A DNA stretch of 64,000 bases from DATFES01 sp035457725. Its GTDB lineage: Bacteria; Pseudomonadota; Alphaproteobacteria; CACIAM-22H2. Each line of letters starts with the position of its first letter. The stretch's first letter is position 1. Both the position numbers and the translations under genes were made by a program. Positions 15,924 through 24,117 of this stretch are shown here, piece after piece. The notes under the pieces are model-generated. The model was not told where the DNA came from and made no database searches. It worked only from the letters and a program-made list of their open reading frames with translations. The stretch lies in NCBI GenBank assembly GCA_035457725.1, contig DATIBC010000065.1, forward strand, positions 1-64,000, written 5' to 3'.

Positions 15924-16762
15924 GCGAGAGCGCGATGGATGCCGGCCAAAAGGCGGCGCGCGATTGGTGGCGCACCGAGGTCATCGACATCTCGCCCGGC
16001 GTGATCCGTATGCGCGGCTATCCGGTCGAGCAACTGATCGGCCGCATCGATTTTCCGCAAATGATCTGGCTCATGCTGCGCGGCACACTGCCCTCGAAGG
16101 CCGAGGCCGATCTGCTGACCGCCACGCTCGTCGCCTCGGTCGATCACGGGCCGCAAGCGCCGTCGATCGCCATCGCCCGCATGGCGGCGACCTGCGGCGT
16201 CGGTATCAACAACGCCATGGCCTCGGCGATCAACGTGCTTGGCGACGTGCATGGTGGCGCCGGCGAGCAGGCGATGCTGCTTTATTCCGACATCGCTGGC
16301 GCTCGGGAGAGGGGCGTGGCCGTGGCCGTCGCCACCGCGGCGGCGCTCGACGCCTTCTTTGCGCGCGGCGAAAAATTCGTGCCCGGGTTCGGGCACCGCT
16401 TCCATCCAGTTGATCCGCGGGCGCCACGGCTGCTCGAAATCGTCGACGCGGCGGCCAAGGCTGGCACCGTGCCCGGCCATTTCGCCGCAATCGGCCGCGC
16501 CGTCGAGGCCGATCTCATGCGTCGTAAAGGCAAGCGCGTGCCGATGAACATCGATGGCGTTTCGGCGGTGGTCTTCGCCGAACTCGGCTTTCCGCCGCCG
16601 TTGGGCCGCGGCTTATTCATCCTCGCGCGCGCCGTCGGAATTCTCGCCCACGCTTGGGAGCAGACGCAACAGGGCGGGCGCAACAAGGGACCAATCCCGC
16701 CCGAGTTCCTCTACAGCTATACCGGCGCTCCGGCGCGAGACGTGGACAAGGATCTTCGCTGA
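15920..16762 (+). CDS. Short citrate synthase-fold protein, citryl-CoA lyase-like
   Basis: A 280-residue protein of the citrate synthase superfamily, much shorter than a citrate synthase of about 430 residues. The catalytic triad is intact: His111 (VHGG), His159 (GFGHRFHPVDPR) and Asp212 (MNIDGV). Short members of this size act as citryl-CoA lyases, or as lyases for related 3-hydroxy-3-methyl or 2-methyl acyl-CoA esters, giving acetyl-CoA and an oxo acid. It overlaps the CoA-transferase gene by four bases and the lactonase-like gene by one base. Citryl-CoA or citramalyl-CoA type cleavage is the best guess, with moderate certainty. Confidence 0.85.
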   Translation: MSESAMDAGQKAARDWWRTEVIDISPGVIRMRGYPVEQLIGRIDFPQMIWLMLRGTLPSKAEADLLTATLVASVDHGPQAPSIAIARMAATCGVGINNAMASAINVLGDVHGGAGEQAMLLYSDIAGARERGVAVAVATAAALDAFFARGEKFVPGFGHRFHPVDPRAPRLLEIVDAAAKAGTVPGHFAAIGRAVEADLMRRKGKRVPMNIDGVSAVVFAELGFPPPLGRGLFILARAVGILAHAWEQTQQGGRNKGPIPPEFLYSYTGAPARDVDKDLR

Positions 16763-17676
16763 TGCCGTTTCGCGAACCGGCGATCGTTCCGGCGCAGGTT
16801 TTCACTCGCATGCCCGACGAGTTCCGCCGCAAGCGGCGCAATGCCTGGACCGACGCTAATCGCGGCGGGCGCGACATCGATTCGTTTCTCGAAGGGCCGA
16901 GCTTCGATCGCGACGGTAATCTGTGGGTCGTCGACGTGCCTTTTGGCCGTGTGTTCCGAATCGCGCCTTCGGGCAAATGGACACTGGTCGCTGAATACGA
17001 CGGCTGGCCCAACGGGCTCAAGATCCATCGCGACGGGCGCGTTTTTTTGGCCGACTACAAGAACGGCCTGATGATCGTCGATCCGGCGACCGGACGGATC
17101 GCCCCGGTGCTCGAGGCGCAGTGGAGCGAAAGCTTCAAGGGGCTCAACGATCTGATATTCGCCGCCAACGGCGATCTCTATTTCACCGACCAAGGGCAGA
17201 CTGGCTGGCACGATCCGAGCGGGCGCGTCTATCGCCTGTCGAGCGCCGGGCGGCTCGACCGCCTGATGGCGACGATTCCCAGTCCGAACGGAATCGCCCT
17301 GAACCTCGCCGAAACCCAGATCTATGTTGCAGTGACGCGCGACAATTCGGTGTGGCGTCTGCCATTGATGCTCGATGGCAGCGTCTCGAAGGCCGGAGCG
17401 TGGATCAGGCTGTCAGGCGGCCACGCCGGCCCCGACGGCATGGCGCTCGACGGGGAAGGCGGGCTGATCGTCTGCCAGCTCGGTATCGGCGTGTGGCGGT
17501 TCGACGCCTTGGGCCGTCCGACCCATCTGGTCGAGCTCGGCGCCGAGGCATATGGCACCAATGTCGCTTTCGGTGGCCCTGAGCGGCGCACTCTGTTCAT
17601 CACCGAATCCGAGCAGGGCGTGATCCTCATGGCCGAGATGCCGGCGCCCGGTCGCCGCCTATTCTCGCATGACTGA
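16762..17676 (+). CDS. SMP-30/gluconolactonase/LRE family protein
   Basis: A 304-residue six-bladed beta-propeller without signal peptide. The family repeats are visible as FLEGPSFDRDGNLWVVDVPFGRVFR, GLNDLIFAANGDLYFTDQG, PNGIALNLAETQIYVA and GPDGMALDGEGGLIV. They supply the acidic and Asn metal ligands (Glu of EGP, Asn of LND and PNG, Asp of PDG). Such proteins hydrolyse lactones of sugar or other hydroxy acids. The start codon overlaps the lyase stop (TGATG), so they are one operon. It may open a lactone substrate before CoA activation; this is inferred from position only. Confidence 0.88.
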   Translation: MPFREPAIVPAQVFTRMPDEFRRKRRNAWTDANRGGRDIDSFLEGPSFDRDGNLWVVDVPFGRVFRIAPSGKWTLVAEYDGWPNGLKIHRDGRVFLADYKNGLMIVDPATGRIAPVLEAQWSESFKGLNDLIFAANGDLYFTDQGQTGWHDPSGRVYRLSSAGRLDRLMATIPSPNGIALNLAETQIYVAVTRDNSVWRLPLMLDGSVSKAGAWIRLSGGHAGPDGMALDGEGGLIVCQLGIGVWRFDALGRPTHLVELGAEAYGTNVAFGGPERRTLFITESEQGVILMAEMPAPGRRLFSHD

Positions 17677-17801
17677 GTTGCCGGCAACCCCTCAAACCCG
17701 CGAGAAGGCTATCTTTCTTGACGATCCTGGCGGGCTCGGCCAGCATGGCGCGCGCCCGAACCGGGCCGGACAGGGATCACGACAACAGAACGGGGACCGT
17801 C

Positions 17802-18776
17802 ATGCACCAGATCTCCATCTTCGCCGCCGCGACGGCGTTGGCGCTTTCGGCCGGCGCGGCAAGCGCGCAAACAAAGTGGGATATGCCGACGCCGTATGCG
17901 CCGGGCGAGTTCCACACGGTCAACATCGCCCAATTCGCCGACGAGGTTAAGAAGGCGAGCGGCGGCAAACTTGAAATCGTCGTTCACCCGGCCGCTTCGC
18001 TGCTGCCGCTGCCGCAGATCAAGCGCAATATCCAGACCGGTCAGGTGCAGATTGGCGAGATCTTGCTAAGCTCGCTCGAGAACGAGGATCCGATATACGG
18101 AATCGATACCGTGCCTTTCCTCGTCACGAGCTACGACGCGGCGAAAAAGCTTGCGGATTCGTCCCTGCCGATTCTCCGCGAGCGGATGATGAAGCAGGGA
18201 ATCCGCATCCTGTACGCCGTTCCATGGCCGCCGCAGGGCTTCTACGCCAGCAAGGCGATCAACGGCGTCGCCGATATGAAGGGCTTAAAGTTCCGTTCCT
18301 ACGGCCCGTCGGCAGCGCGCTTCGGCGAGCTGGTCGGCGCCTCGGTGCAGACGATCCAGGCGGCCGAGCTGAGCCAGGCGCTCGCCACTGGGCGCATCAA
18401 CTCGATGATCACCTCCGGCGCCACCGGCTCCGGCGTCAAGGTATGGGAAAGCGACGTCAAATGGTTCTACGAGATGGACGCCTGGCTGCCGAAGAACGCC
18501 GTTATCGTCAACGAATCGGCTTTCAAGGGCCTCGATCAGGCGACCCAGAATGCGCTGCTCAAGGCCGCTGCCGACGCCGAGACGCGCGGTTACGAGCTTA
18601 GCAAGAAGCGCACTGCCGACTCGCTTGTACTGCTCAAGCAGAACGGCATGAATGTCCAGAAACCGAGCCCGCAGCTCATCGCCGACCTCAAGAAGGTTGG
18701 AGCGGCGATGGCGGAAGACTGGGAGAAGCGTGCGGGCGCGGAGGGCGCCAAGCTTCTCGCGCCGTTTAAGAACTGA
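17802..18776 (+). CDS. TRAP transporter substrate-binding protein (DctP family), system 2
   Basis: A 324-residue periplasmic receptor. A signal peptide covers about residues 1-23 (ALALSAGAASAQT), and the mature part begins KWDMPTPYAPGEFHTVN. The ligand-contact region INGVADMKGLKFRSYGPSAARFGELVGASVQTIQAAELSQALATGRINSM carries the conserved Arg. A GTG one codon before the ATG is an alternative start, as are longer starts to 17718. It opens the second TRAP operon, 125 bases behind the lactonase-like gene. Its sequence is very different from receptor 1, so a different substrate is likely. Confidence 0.92.
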   Translation: MHQISIFAAATALALSAGAASAQTKWDMPTPYAPGEFHTVNIAQFADEVKKASGGKLEIVVHPAASLLPLPQIKRNIQTGQVQIGEILLSSLENEDPIYGIDTVPFLVTSYDAAKKLADSSLPILRERMMKQGIRILYAVPWPPQGFYASKAINGVADMKGLKFRSYGPSAARFGELVGASVQTIQAAELSQALATGRINSMITSGATGSGVKVWESDVKWFYEMDAWLPKNAVIVNESAFKGLDQATQNALLKAAADAETRGYELSKKRTADSLVLLKQNGMNVQKPSPQLIADLKKVGAAMAEDWEKRAGAEGAKLLAPFKN

Positions 18777-18787
18777 TGGGATAGAGC

Positions 18788-18815
18788 GGGCGCCTCCCGG
18801 AAGTGGGCGGCGCCC
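18788..18815 (+). promoter_or_regulatory. Strong stem-loop between TRAP dctP and dctQ genes (system 2)
   Basis: GGGCGCC (18788-18794) pairs with GGCGCCC (18809-18815). After one mismatch, CCC pairs with GGG around the six-base loop GGAAGT. The design of stem, 1x1 mismatch, inner stem and six-base loop is the same as in the hairpin at 8774-8805 behind the other dctP gene. Only TTCTG follows, so a role in message stability or partial termination fits better than full termination. Confidence 0.65.
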
Positions 18816-18852
18816 TTCTGCTTCGCGATTAGATCTCGGACCCTGCTAGGCG

Positions 18853-19365
18853 ATGCGTGGAGCTCTCCAAGCGCTTTACCGCGCCTGCGGCGCGCTCGCC
18901 GGCGCGGCGCTCGTGCTCATGCTGACGATGATCACCCTCAACATCGCCGGCGGGGTGTTCGGCTTCTTCATCCGCGGCCTCGATGCGTACGCCGGATATT
19001 TGATGGCGGCTGCATCGTTCCTCGCGCTCGCCTATACCCTCAAGGCCGGCGAGCACATAAGAGTCACGCTGCTGCTTCAGCGACTTCCAGTGGGTCTTCA
19101 CCGCGGGGTCGAGATCACCTGTCTGGCGCTTGCAGCGGCGATCACCGGATATTTCGCCTGGCATTCGGTCGACATGGTCTACATTTCGTGGCGGATCGGC
19201 GACGTCTCGCAAGCGACCGATCAAACGCCGCTGTGGATCCCGCAATCGCTGATGGCTTTCGGCGTGGTGGTCTTGTTCGTTGCTTTTGTCGAGGAGACGA
19301 TCGACGAAATCATGGGCCGCCGCAAAGCGCCGCCGAAGACCGACGAACCGGCGCATATCGAATAG
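18853..19365 (+). CDS. TRAP transporter small permease (DctQ family), system 2
   Basis: A 170-residue membrane protein with four helices at about 10-33, 43-62, 82-103 and 127-150. LDAYAGYLMAAASFLALAYTLKAGEHIRVTLLL is the DctQ core, with GEHIRV matching the family position. It is the small membrane subunit of TRAP system 2. The weak RBS and the hairpin upstream suggest lower expression than the receptor. The dctM gene follows directly. Confidence 0.9.
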   Translation: MRGALQALYRACGALAGAALVLMLTMITLNIAGGVFGFFIRGLDAYAGYLMAAASFLALAYTLKAGEHIRVTLLLQRLPVGLHRGVEITCLALAAAITGYFAWHSVDMVYISWRIGDVSQATDQTPLWIPQSLMAFGVVVLFVAFVEETIDEIMGRRKAPPKTDEPAHIE

Positions 19366-19374
19366 GTGGCGGCG

Positions 19375-20679
19375 ATGGATTTTTTCGCCACCGCCTTCCT
19401 CCTCGTCGCGTTATTCGGCCTGCTCGGCATGGGCCTGTGGATCGGGCTCTCGCTCACCGCCGTCGCCTGGCTCGGCATGGAGTTGTTCACCACCCGGCCG
19501 GTTGGCCAGCTCATGGTCAACAAGATTTGGGAATCAGGGTCGAGCTGGACTCTCACGGCGCTGCCGTTGTTCATTTGGATGGGCGAGATCCTGTTCCGCT
19601 CCAAGTTGTCGGAGGACATGTTTCGCGGCCTCTCGCCGTGGATGGCGCTCCTGCCCGGCCGGCTGCTCCACACCAACATCATTGGCTGCACGATCTTCGC
19701 GGCGATTTCGGGCTCCTCCGCCGCCACTTGCGCGACGATCGGCAAGATCACCATTCCCGAGCTACGCGGCCGCGGTTACCCCGAGTTCATGACTGTCGGC
19801 ACGCTGGCCGGCGCCGGCACGTTGGGCCTGCTCATCCCGCCGTCGATCATCATGATCGTCTATGGGGTCACCGCCGAGGTGTCGATCGGCCAGCTTTTCA
19901 TCGGCGGCGTCGTTCCGGGGATCCTGCTGGCCGGACTGTTCAGTGGCTACGTGATGGTCTGGGCGGTTCTCAACCCATCGCGCGTTCCAGCCGAGAATAT
20001 CCGGATGCGGCTCTTGGATAAGATCCGGGCGGGGCGCCACCTGCTGCCGGCGGTCGGCCTCATCTTGTGCGTGCTCGGCTCGATCTACGCCGGCATCGCG
20101 ACGGCGACCGAATCGGCGGCGTTCGGCGCGCTCGGCGCCCTGATCTTGTCATGGCTTCAGGGTTCGCTGAATCGAGCCAGTTTCGTCGACGCCCTGATGG
20201 GCGCGACGCGGCTGTCGTGCATGATCGCGCTTATCTTGGCCGGCGCCTCGTTTCTCACGTTGTCGATGGGATTCACCGGCCTGCCGCGGCATATCGCCGA
20301 GTGGATCGGCGGCCTCGGCCTCTCGCCCTGGATGCTGATCGCCGCGCTCATGGTCTTCTACATCATTCTCGGCTGTTTTCTCGACGGTATCTCGATGGTG
20401 GTGCTGACCATGGCGGTGTTCCTGCCGACCGTCGAGAAAGCAGGGCTCGATCTGATCTGGTTTGGTATTTTCATCGTACTCGTCACCGAGATGGCGCAGA
20501 TCACGCCGCCGGTCGGCTTCAACCTCTTCGTCCTGCAAGGGATGACCGGCCACCAGATCACGTTCATCGCGCGCGCCGCCGTCCCGCTGTTCTTGCTGAT
20601 GGTCGTCGCCGTCGCCCTGATCACCTTGTTCCCCGAACTTGTGACCTTTCTGCCGCAGCAGATGATCGTTCGGCGTTGA
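19375..20679 (+). CDS. TRAP transporter large permease (DctM family), system 2
   Basis: A 434-residue polytopic membrane protein and the transport subunit of TRAP system 2. DctM segments are GSSWTLTALPLFIWMGEILF, AISGSSAATCATIGKITIPEL, GLLIPPSIIMIVYGVTAEVSIG and EMAQITPPVGFNLFVLQGMTG. ATG 19375 is preferred because AGGTGG ends a few bases upstream; GTG 19366, directly behind the dctQ stop, would add three residues. The last gene of this operon may be the TAXI receptor 114 bases further on. Confidence 0.93.
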   Translation: MDFFATAFLLVALFGLLGMGLWIGLSLTAVAWLGMELFTTRPVGQLMVNKIWESGSSWTLTALPLFIWMGEILFRSKLSEDMFRGLSPWMALLPGRLLHTNIIGCTIFAAISGSSAATCATIGKITIPELRGRGYPEFMTVGTLAGAGTLGLLIPPSIIMIVYGVTAEVSIGQLFIGGVVPGILLAGLFSGYVMVWAVLNPSRVPAENIRMRLLDKIRAGRHLLPAVGLILCVLGSIYAGIATATESAAFGALGALILSWLQGSLNRASFVDALMGATRLSCMIALILAGASFLTLSMGFTGLPRHIAEWIGGLGLSPWMLIAALMVFYIILGCFLDGISMVVLTMAVFLPTVEKAGLDLIWFGIFIVLVTEMAQITPPVGFNLFVLQGMTGHQITFIARAAVPLFLLMVVAVALITLFPELVTFLPQQMIVRR

Positions 20680-20793
20680 TCCCTGCGAATTAACCTTCAT
20701 TTCGTGGATTCGGGGGGATAAATATCTCATTGCGGCACGTTATGCCGGCGCGCCATCACCGCGGCTCGCGGCAGCGGCGTGAGTCAAGGGACG

Positions 20794-21825
20794 ATGCGAC
20801 AGGTCTCGCGGCGATCCGTGTTGTCGGGGTTGGGGGCGTCGGTGGCGGTCACCATCGCCGGCGGGGCGGCGCTTCGCGCCTCGGCGCAGACGGCGACGCC
20901 GCGCTTCTTGCGGATCGCCACTGGGCCGACGGAATCGAGCTTGTTCGCCATCGGCACGCTGCTCGGCAACGTCGTCAGCTCGCCGCCGGGCGCGCGCGAG
21001 TGCGACCGCGGCGGCAGCTGCGGCGTCCCGGGCTTGATCGCGGTGACCCAAAGCACTGCCGGAGCGCTGGCCAATGTCGAACTCGTCGGCCGCAAACAGC
21101 TCGAATCCGGCCTCTGCCAGGCCGATATCGCGCATTGGGCGTTCCACGGCACCGGTCCCTATCGGCGCAATGGTGCAGTGCGGAATCTACGCGCGATCGC
21201 CAACCTCTACCCCGAAAATCTGCATATCGTCGTGCGCCGCGACGCTGGGATCGCCGATTTGCGGCGGCTCAAAGGCAAGGTGGTGGCGCTCGGCGAGCAA
21301 GATTCCGGTACGCTGGCGAGCGCCCGGGCGATACTTCAGGCGGTCGGCATCAGCGAACGCGATGTCCGCCCGCAGTATCTGAAGCCGGCACAGGCCGCCG
21401 ATGCGCTGCGCGACGGCGCGATCGATGCCTTATTCGAGATGGCCGGGGCGCCCGCCGCCACGATCACCGAGCTTGCCGCCAAGACCGAAGTGGCGCTGCT
21501 TCCCATCGACGACACCACGTTGAGCCGATTGCGCGGGGCAAATCCGTACTTCGCCACGACGACGATTCCGGCCGAGACCTACAAGGGGATCGGGGCGGTG
21601 CAGTCGATCAGTGTCGGCGTCTTGTGGCTGGTCGGCGCCGAGGTCGACGAGCAGATCGTCAATGGGCTCGCCCGGGCGCTGTTCCATCCCAACAATCGGC
21701 GCGTCCTCGACGCCGGGCACCCTTTCGGCCGCCGCATCCGCCAGGAAACGGCGCTCGACGGCGTGGCGCTGCAGCTTCACCCAGGCGCCGCGCTCTACTA
21801 TCTCGAAGCCGGTTTGATCAACTGA
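20794..21825 (+). CDS. TAXI family TRAP-type solute-binding protein (orphan)
   Basis: About 343 residues. A twin-arginine-like leader (SRRSVLSGLGASVAVTIAGGAALRASAQ) is followed by FLRIATGPTESSLFAIGTLLGNVVSSP, the TAXI N-terminal pattern, and later NLRAIANLYPENLHIVVRRDAGIADLRRLKGKVVALGEQDSGT. TAXI receptors normally work with a fused DctQM membrane protein, but none is encoded here; the nearest permeases belong to DctP system 2. It may serve a distant permease. ATG 20794 follows AAGGGACG; GTG 20779 would add five residues. An AT-rich stretch at 20690-20730 could hold its promoter. Confidence 0.88.
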   Translation: MRQVSRRSVLSGLGASVAVTIAGGAALRASAQTATPRFLRIATGPTESSLFAIGTLLGNVVSSPPGARECDRGGSCGVPGLIAVTQSTAGALANVELVGRKQLESGLCQADIAHWAFHGTGPYRRNGAVRNLRAIANLYPENLHIVVRRDAGIADLRRLKGKVVALGEQDSGTLASARAILQAVGISERDVRPQYLKPAQAADALRDGAIDALFEMAGAPAATITELAAKTEVALLPIDDTTLSRLRGANPYFATTTIPAETYKGIGAVQSISVGVLWLVGAEVDEQIVNGLARALFHPNNRRVLDAGHPFGRRIRQETALDGVALQLHPGAALYYLEAGLIN

Positions 21826-21829
21826 CGCC

Positions 21830-22495
21830 TCACGCCGCGGGCGTGTCGTATCTCGGCGTCGGCCAAGGTTCGGCGGACGCGCCGTCAACCCATTCCTTGA
21901 GCCATGGGTGCGACCATACCGCCTCGACATAGGACGTGGCGTCGCGCGGCAGCTCGGGCGCCCAGGTGACGAATCGCGTCGCCACCGGAGCGTACATGGC
22001 GTCGGCGAACGAAAACGATTGGCCGAACAGATACGGCCCGCCGGCGCCGTGGGTGGTGCGGGTGTCGCGCCAGATGGCGACGATCCGTGCGATGTCGGCG
22101 AGCGCCTCGGGCGTCCGCCCCTTGCTGGGGAACCGTTTTCGCACGTTCATCCACATGGCGGCGCGTAGCGCGGCGAACCCCGAATGCATCTCGGCGGCGA
22201 TGGCCCGCGCATGCGCGCGGGCCGCAGGCTCGGTCGGCCACAGGTTACGCGCGGGCCGCAGCTCGGCGAGATATTCGCCGATGGCGATCGACTCCCAGAT
22301 TCGCCGCTTGCCGTGGTGCAGGCAAGGCACTCGCCCCGATGGCGAGACCCGCGATATCGATGCGCGCGTTTCCGGCGTGTCGAGCGGGATGGTGATCTCG
22401 TCGAAATCGATCCCGGCGAGCTTGCACGCCAGCCAGCCACGGAGCGACCAGGACGACGTGGCTTTGTTGCCGATATAGAGCGTGAATTCGTGCAT
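21830..22495 (-). CDS. Glutathione S-transferase family protein
   Basis: A 221-residue GST. The N-terminal thioredoxin fold has YIGNKATSSWSLRGWLACKLAG, in which the Ser of SSWS is the expected catalytic residue of the zeta/beta-like group. SPSGRVPCLHHGKRRIWESIAIGEYL gives the cis-Pro and glutathione site. The C-terminal domain has GGPYLFGQSFSFADAMYAPV with the N-cap. It is convergent with the TAXI gene (four-base gap) and divergent from the aminopeptidase gene. The substrate is unknown. Confidence 0.9.
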   Translation of the reverse strand: MHEFTLYIGNKATSSWSLRGWLACKLAGIDFDEITIPLDTPETRASISRVSPSGRVPCLHHGKRRIWESIAIGEYLAELRPARNLWPTEPAARAHARAIAAEMHSGFAALRAAMWMNVRKRFPSKGRTPEALADIARIVAIWRDTRTTHGAGGPYLFGQSFSFADAMYAPVATRFVTWAPELPRDATSYVEAVWSHPWLKEWVDGASAEPWPTPRYDTPAA

Positions 22496-22550
22496 CGATC
22501 CACCGCCGAATGGGCGCCCTCGGCCTGTAAAAGCTCGGGCACGTTAGCTT

Positions 22551-22574
22551 TTCGCTTGCACAGCAGCAAGCGAA
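22551..22574. promoter_or_regulatory. Inverted repeat in the divergent GST / aminopeptidase promoter region
   Basis: TTCGCTTGC (22551-22559) and GCAAGCGAA (22566-22574) are perfect 9-bp arms around ACAGCA. It lies 56 bases from the GST start and 71 bases from the aminopeptidase start. It could be an operator for either gene or an RNA hairpin in a leader. No local regulator points to it. Confidence 0.45.
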
Positions 22575-22644
22575 CAGACGAACGCTTGCCTCGCGCCGAA
22601 CGCCATGGTAGCGCGCGTATGCGAACCTGCTTCCGGGGAACCCA

Positions 22645-24039
22645 ATGCACGCTCTACCCTATCGACCGAAGGCGATCAGGTCGACGCGCGGTCTCACCGT
22701 GCTCGCCAAGGACGAGTTGGCCGGCTGGCTCAGGCATGCGCCGGCAAGCATCCGACGCTGGGTCGAGGGCTCCGGCTTTCGCGCCGAACCCGGGCAGATA
22801 TGTCTCGTGCCTGGCCGCGATGGCGCGCCTGCCCGCGTGCTGACGGGGATCGTCGGCAAGGGCGCGCGCGAGGATCTTTGGCACGCCGCGGCGTTGGCGA
22901 CCGCGCTTCCCGCCGGATCGTACCGTCTCGATCCGGAACCGGTCGCGCTGCTTGCCACGCGCATCGCCATTGGCTGGGGACTTGGAGCGTACGCGTTCGC
23001 GCGCTACCGCAAACCTGGTCGCCCACCGGCCGAGTTGGTCTGGCCCAAAGGAACCGACCGCGGCGCTGTCGAACGCACGGTGCGCGCCGCAGCACTGGTC
23101 CGCGATTTGGTCAACACGCCGGCGGAAGACATGGGCCCGCGCGAACTGTCCAAGGCGGCCGAAACGATGGCGGCGGAGCTCGGCATGAAGTCGCGGATCG
23201 TCAAGGGCGACAGCCTGCTCAAGCAGAATTATCCGTTGATTCACGCCGTCGGCCGTGCCAGCACCCGCAGCCCGCGGCTAATCGATCTCCGTTGGGGCGA
23301 CGCGGCGCACCCCAAGGTGACCATCGTCGGCAAGGGTGTGTGCTTCGACACCGGCGGGCTCGACCTCAAGGCGAGCGCCGGCATGCTGTTGATGAAGAAG
23401 GACATGGGCGGCGCCGCGCACGCGCTCGGACTTGCTCACATGATCGTCGAGGCGCGACTGCCGGTTCGCCTTCGCGTGCTGGCGCCGGCGGTCGAAAACT
23501 CGGTGGCGGGCAACGCCATCAGACCGCTCGACGTAATCCCCTCGCGCAAAGGGATCACCGTCGAAATCGGCAACACCGACGCCGAGGGCAGACTCATCCT
23601 CGCCGACGCCCTTGCCGACGCGTGCGACGAACGACCGGAACTGCTGATCGACTTCGCGACCCTGACCGGCGCCGCGCGCGTGGCGCTGGGGCCCGACCTG
23701 CCGGCGCTATACTGCAACGATGAGTCGCTGGCCGGCGATCTGGCGCGCCATGCCGCGGCCGAGGCTGACCCGATGTGGCGCATGCCGCTTTGGGCGCCGT
23801 ATCGTAGGCGGCTCGACAGCAAGGTCGCCGATATCAACAACATGGCCGATGGGCCGTTCGCCGGATCGGTCACCGCCGCCCTGTTTTTGCAGGAGTTCGT
23901 GACGCCGGGCATTCCGTGGGCGCATTTCGACCTCTTCGCCTGGAACCCGTCGGGACGCCCAGGTCGACCGGAAGGCGCCGAGGCGCAAACATTACGGGCG
24001 GTCTTTGCGACCATCGCCGAGCGCTTCGCTCGCAAGTGA
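22645..24039 (+). CDS. Leucyl aminopeptidase family protein (M17)
   Basis: A 464-residue M17 metallopeptidase that removes N-terminal residues from peptides in the cytoplasm. Metal and catalytic motifs are VGKGVCFDTGGLDLKASAG (228-246, with Lys230 and Asp235), MKKDMGG (250-256) and NTDAEGRL (310-317, with Asp312, Glu314 and catalytic Arg316). The N-terminal domain is short and atypical, as in the PepB-like group. GGGGAA precedes the ATG. The convergent 2-hydroxyacid dehydrogenase gene ends 78 bases further on. Confidence 0.93.
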   Translation: MHALPYRPKAIRSTRGLTVLAKDELAGWLRHAPASIRRWVEGSGFRAEPGQICLVPGRDGAPARVLTGIVGKGAREDLWHAAALATALPAGSYRLDPEPVALLATRIAIGWGLGAYAFARYRKPGRPPAELVWPKGTDRGAVERTVRAAALVRDLVNTPAEDMGPRELSKAAETMAAELGMKSRIVKGDSLLKQNYPLIHAVGRASTRSPRLIDLRWGDAAHPKVTIVGKGVCFDTGGLDLKASAGMLLMKKDMGGAAHALGLAHMIVEARLPVRLRVLAPAVENSVAGNAIRPLDVIPSRKGITVEIGNTDAEGRLILADALADACDERPELLIDFATLTGAARVALGPDLPALYCNDESLAGDLARHAAAEADPMWRMPLWAPYRRRLDSKVADINNMADGPFAGSVTAALFLQEFVTPGIPWAHFDLFAWNPSGRPGRPEGAEAQTLRAVFATIAERFARK

Positions 24040-24117
24040 CTCCCGGCTAAGAGGTCGAGCTTCGTCCTTCGACGGGCGGCCATGCCCTAAATGCGACGAA
24101 AAACGTGACCGAGCGTC

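Noticed and set aside
20730..21932. Open frame of 400 codons on the plus strand
   Set aside because: It is another frame of the TAXI receptor gene, very rich in Arg and without a plausible fold; the TAXI frame has a signal peptide and family motifs.
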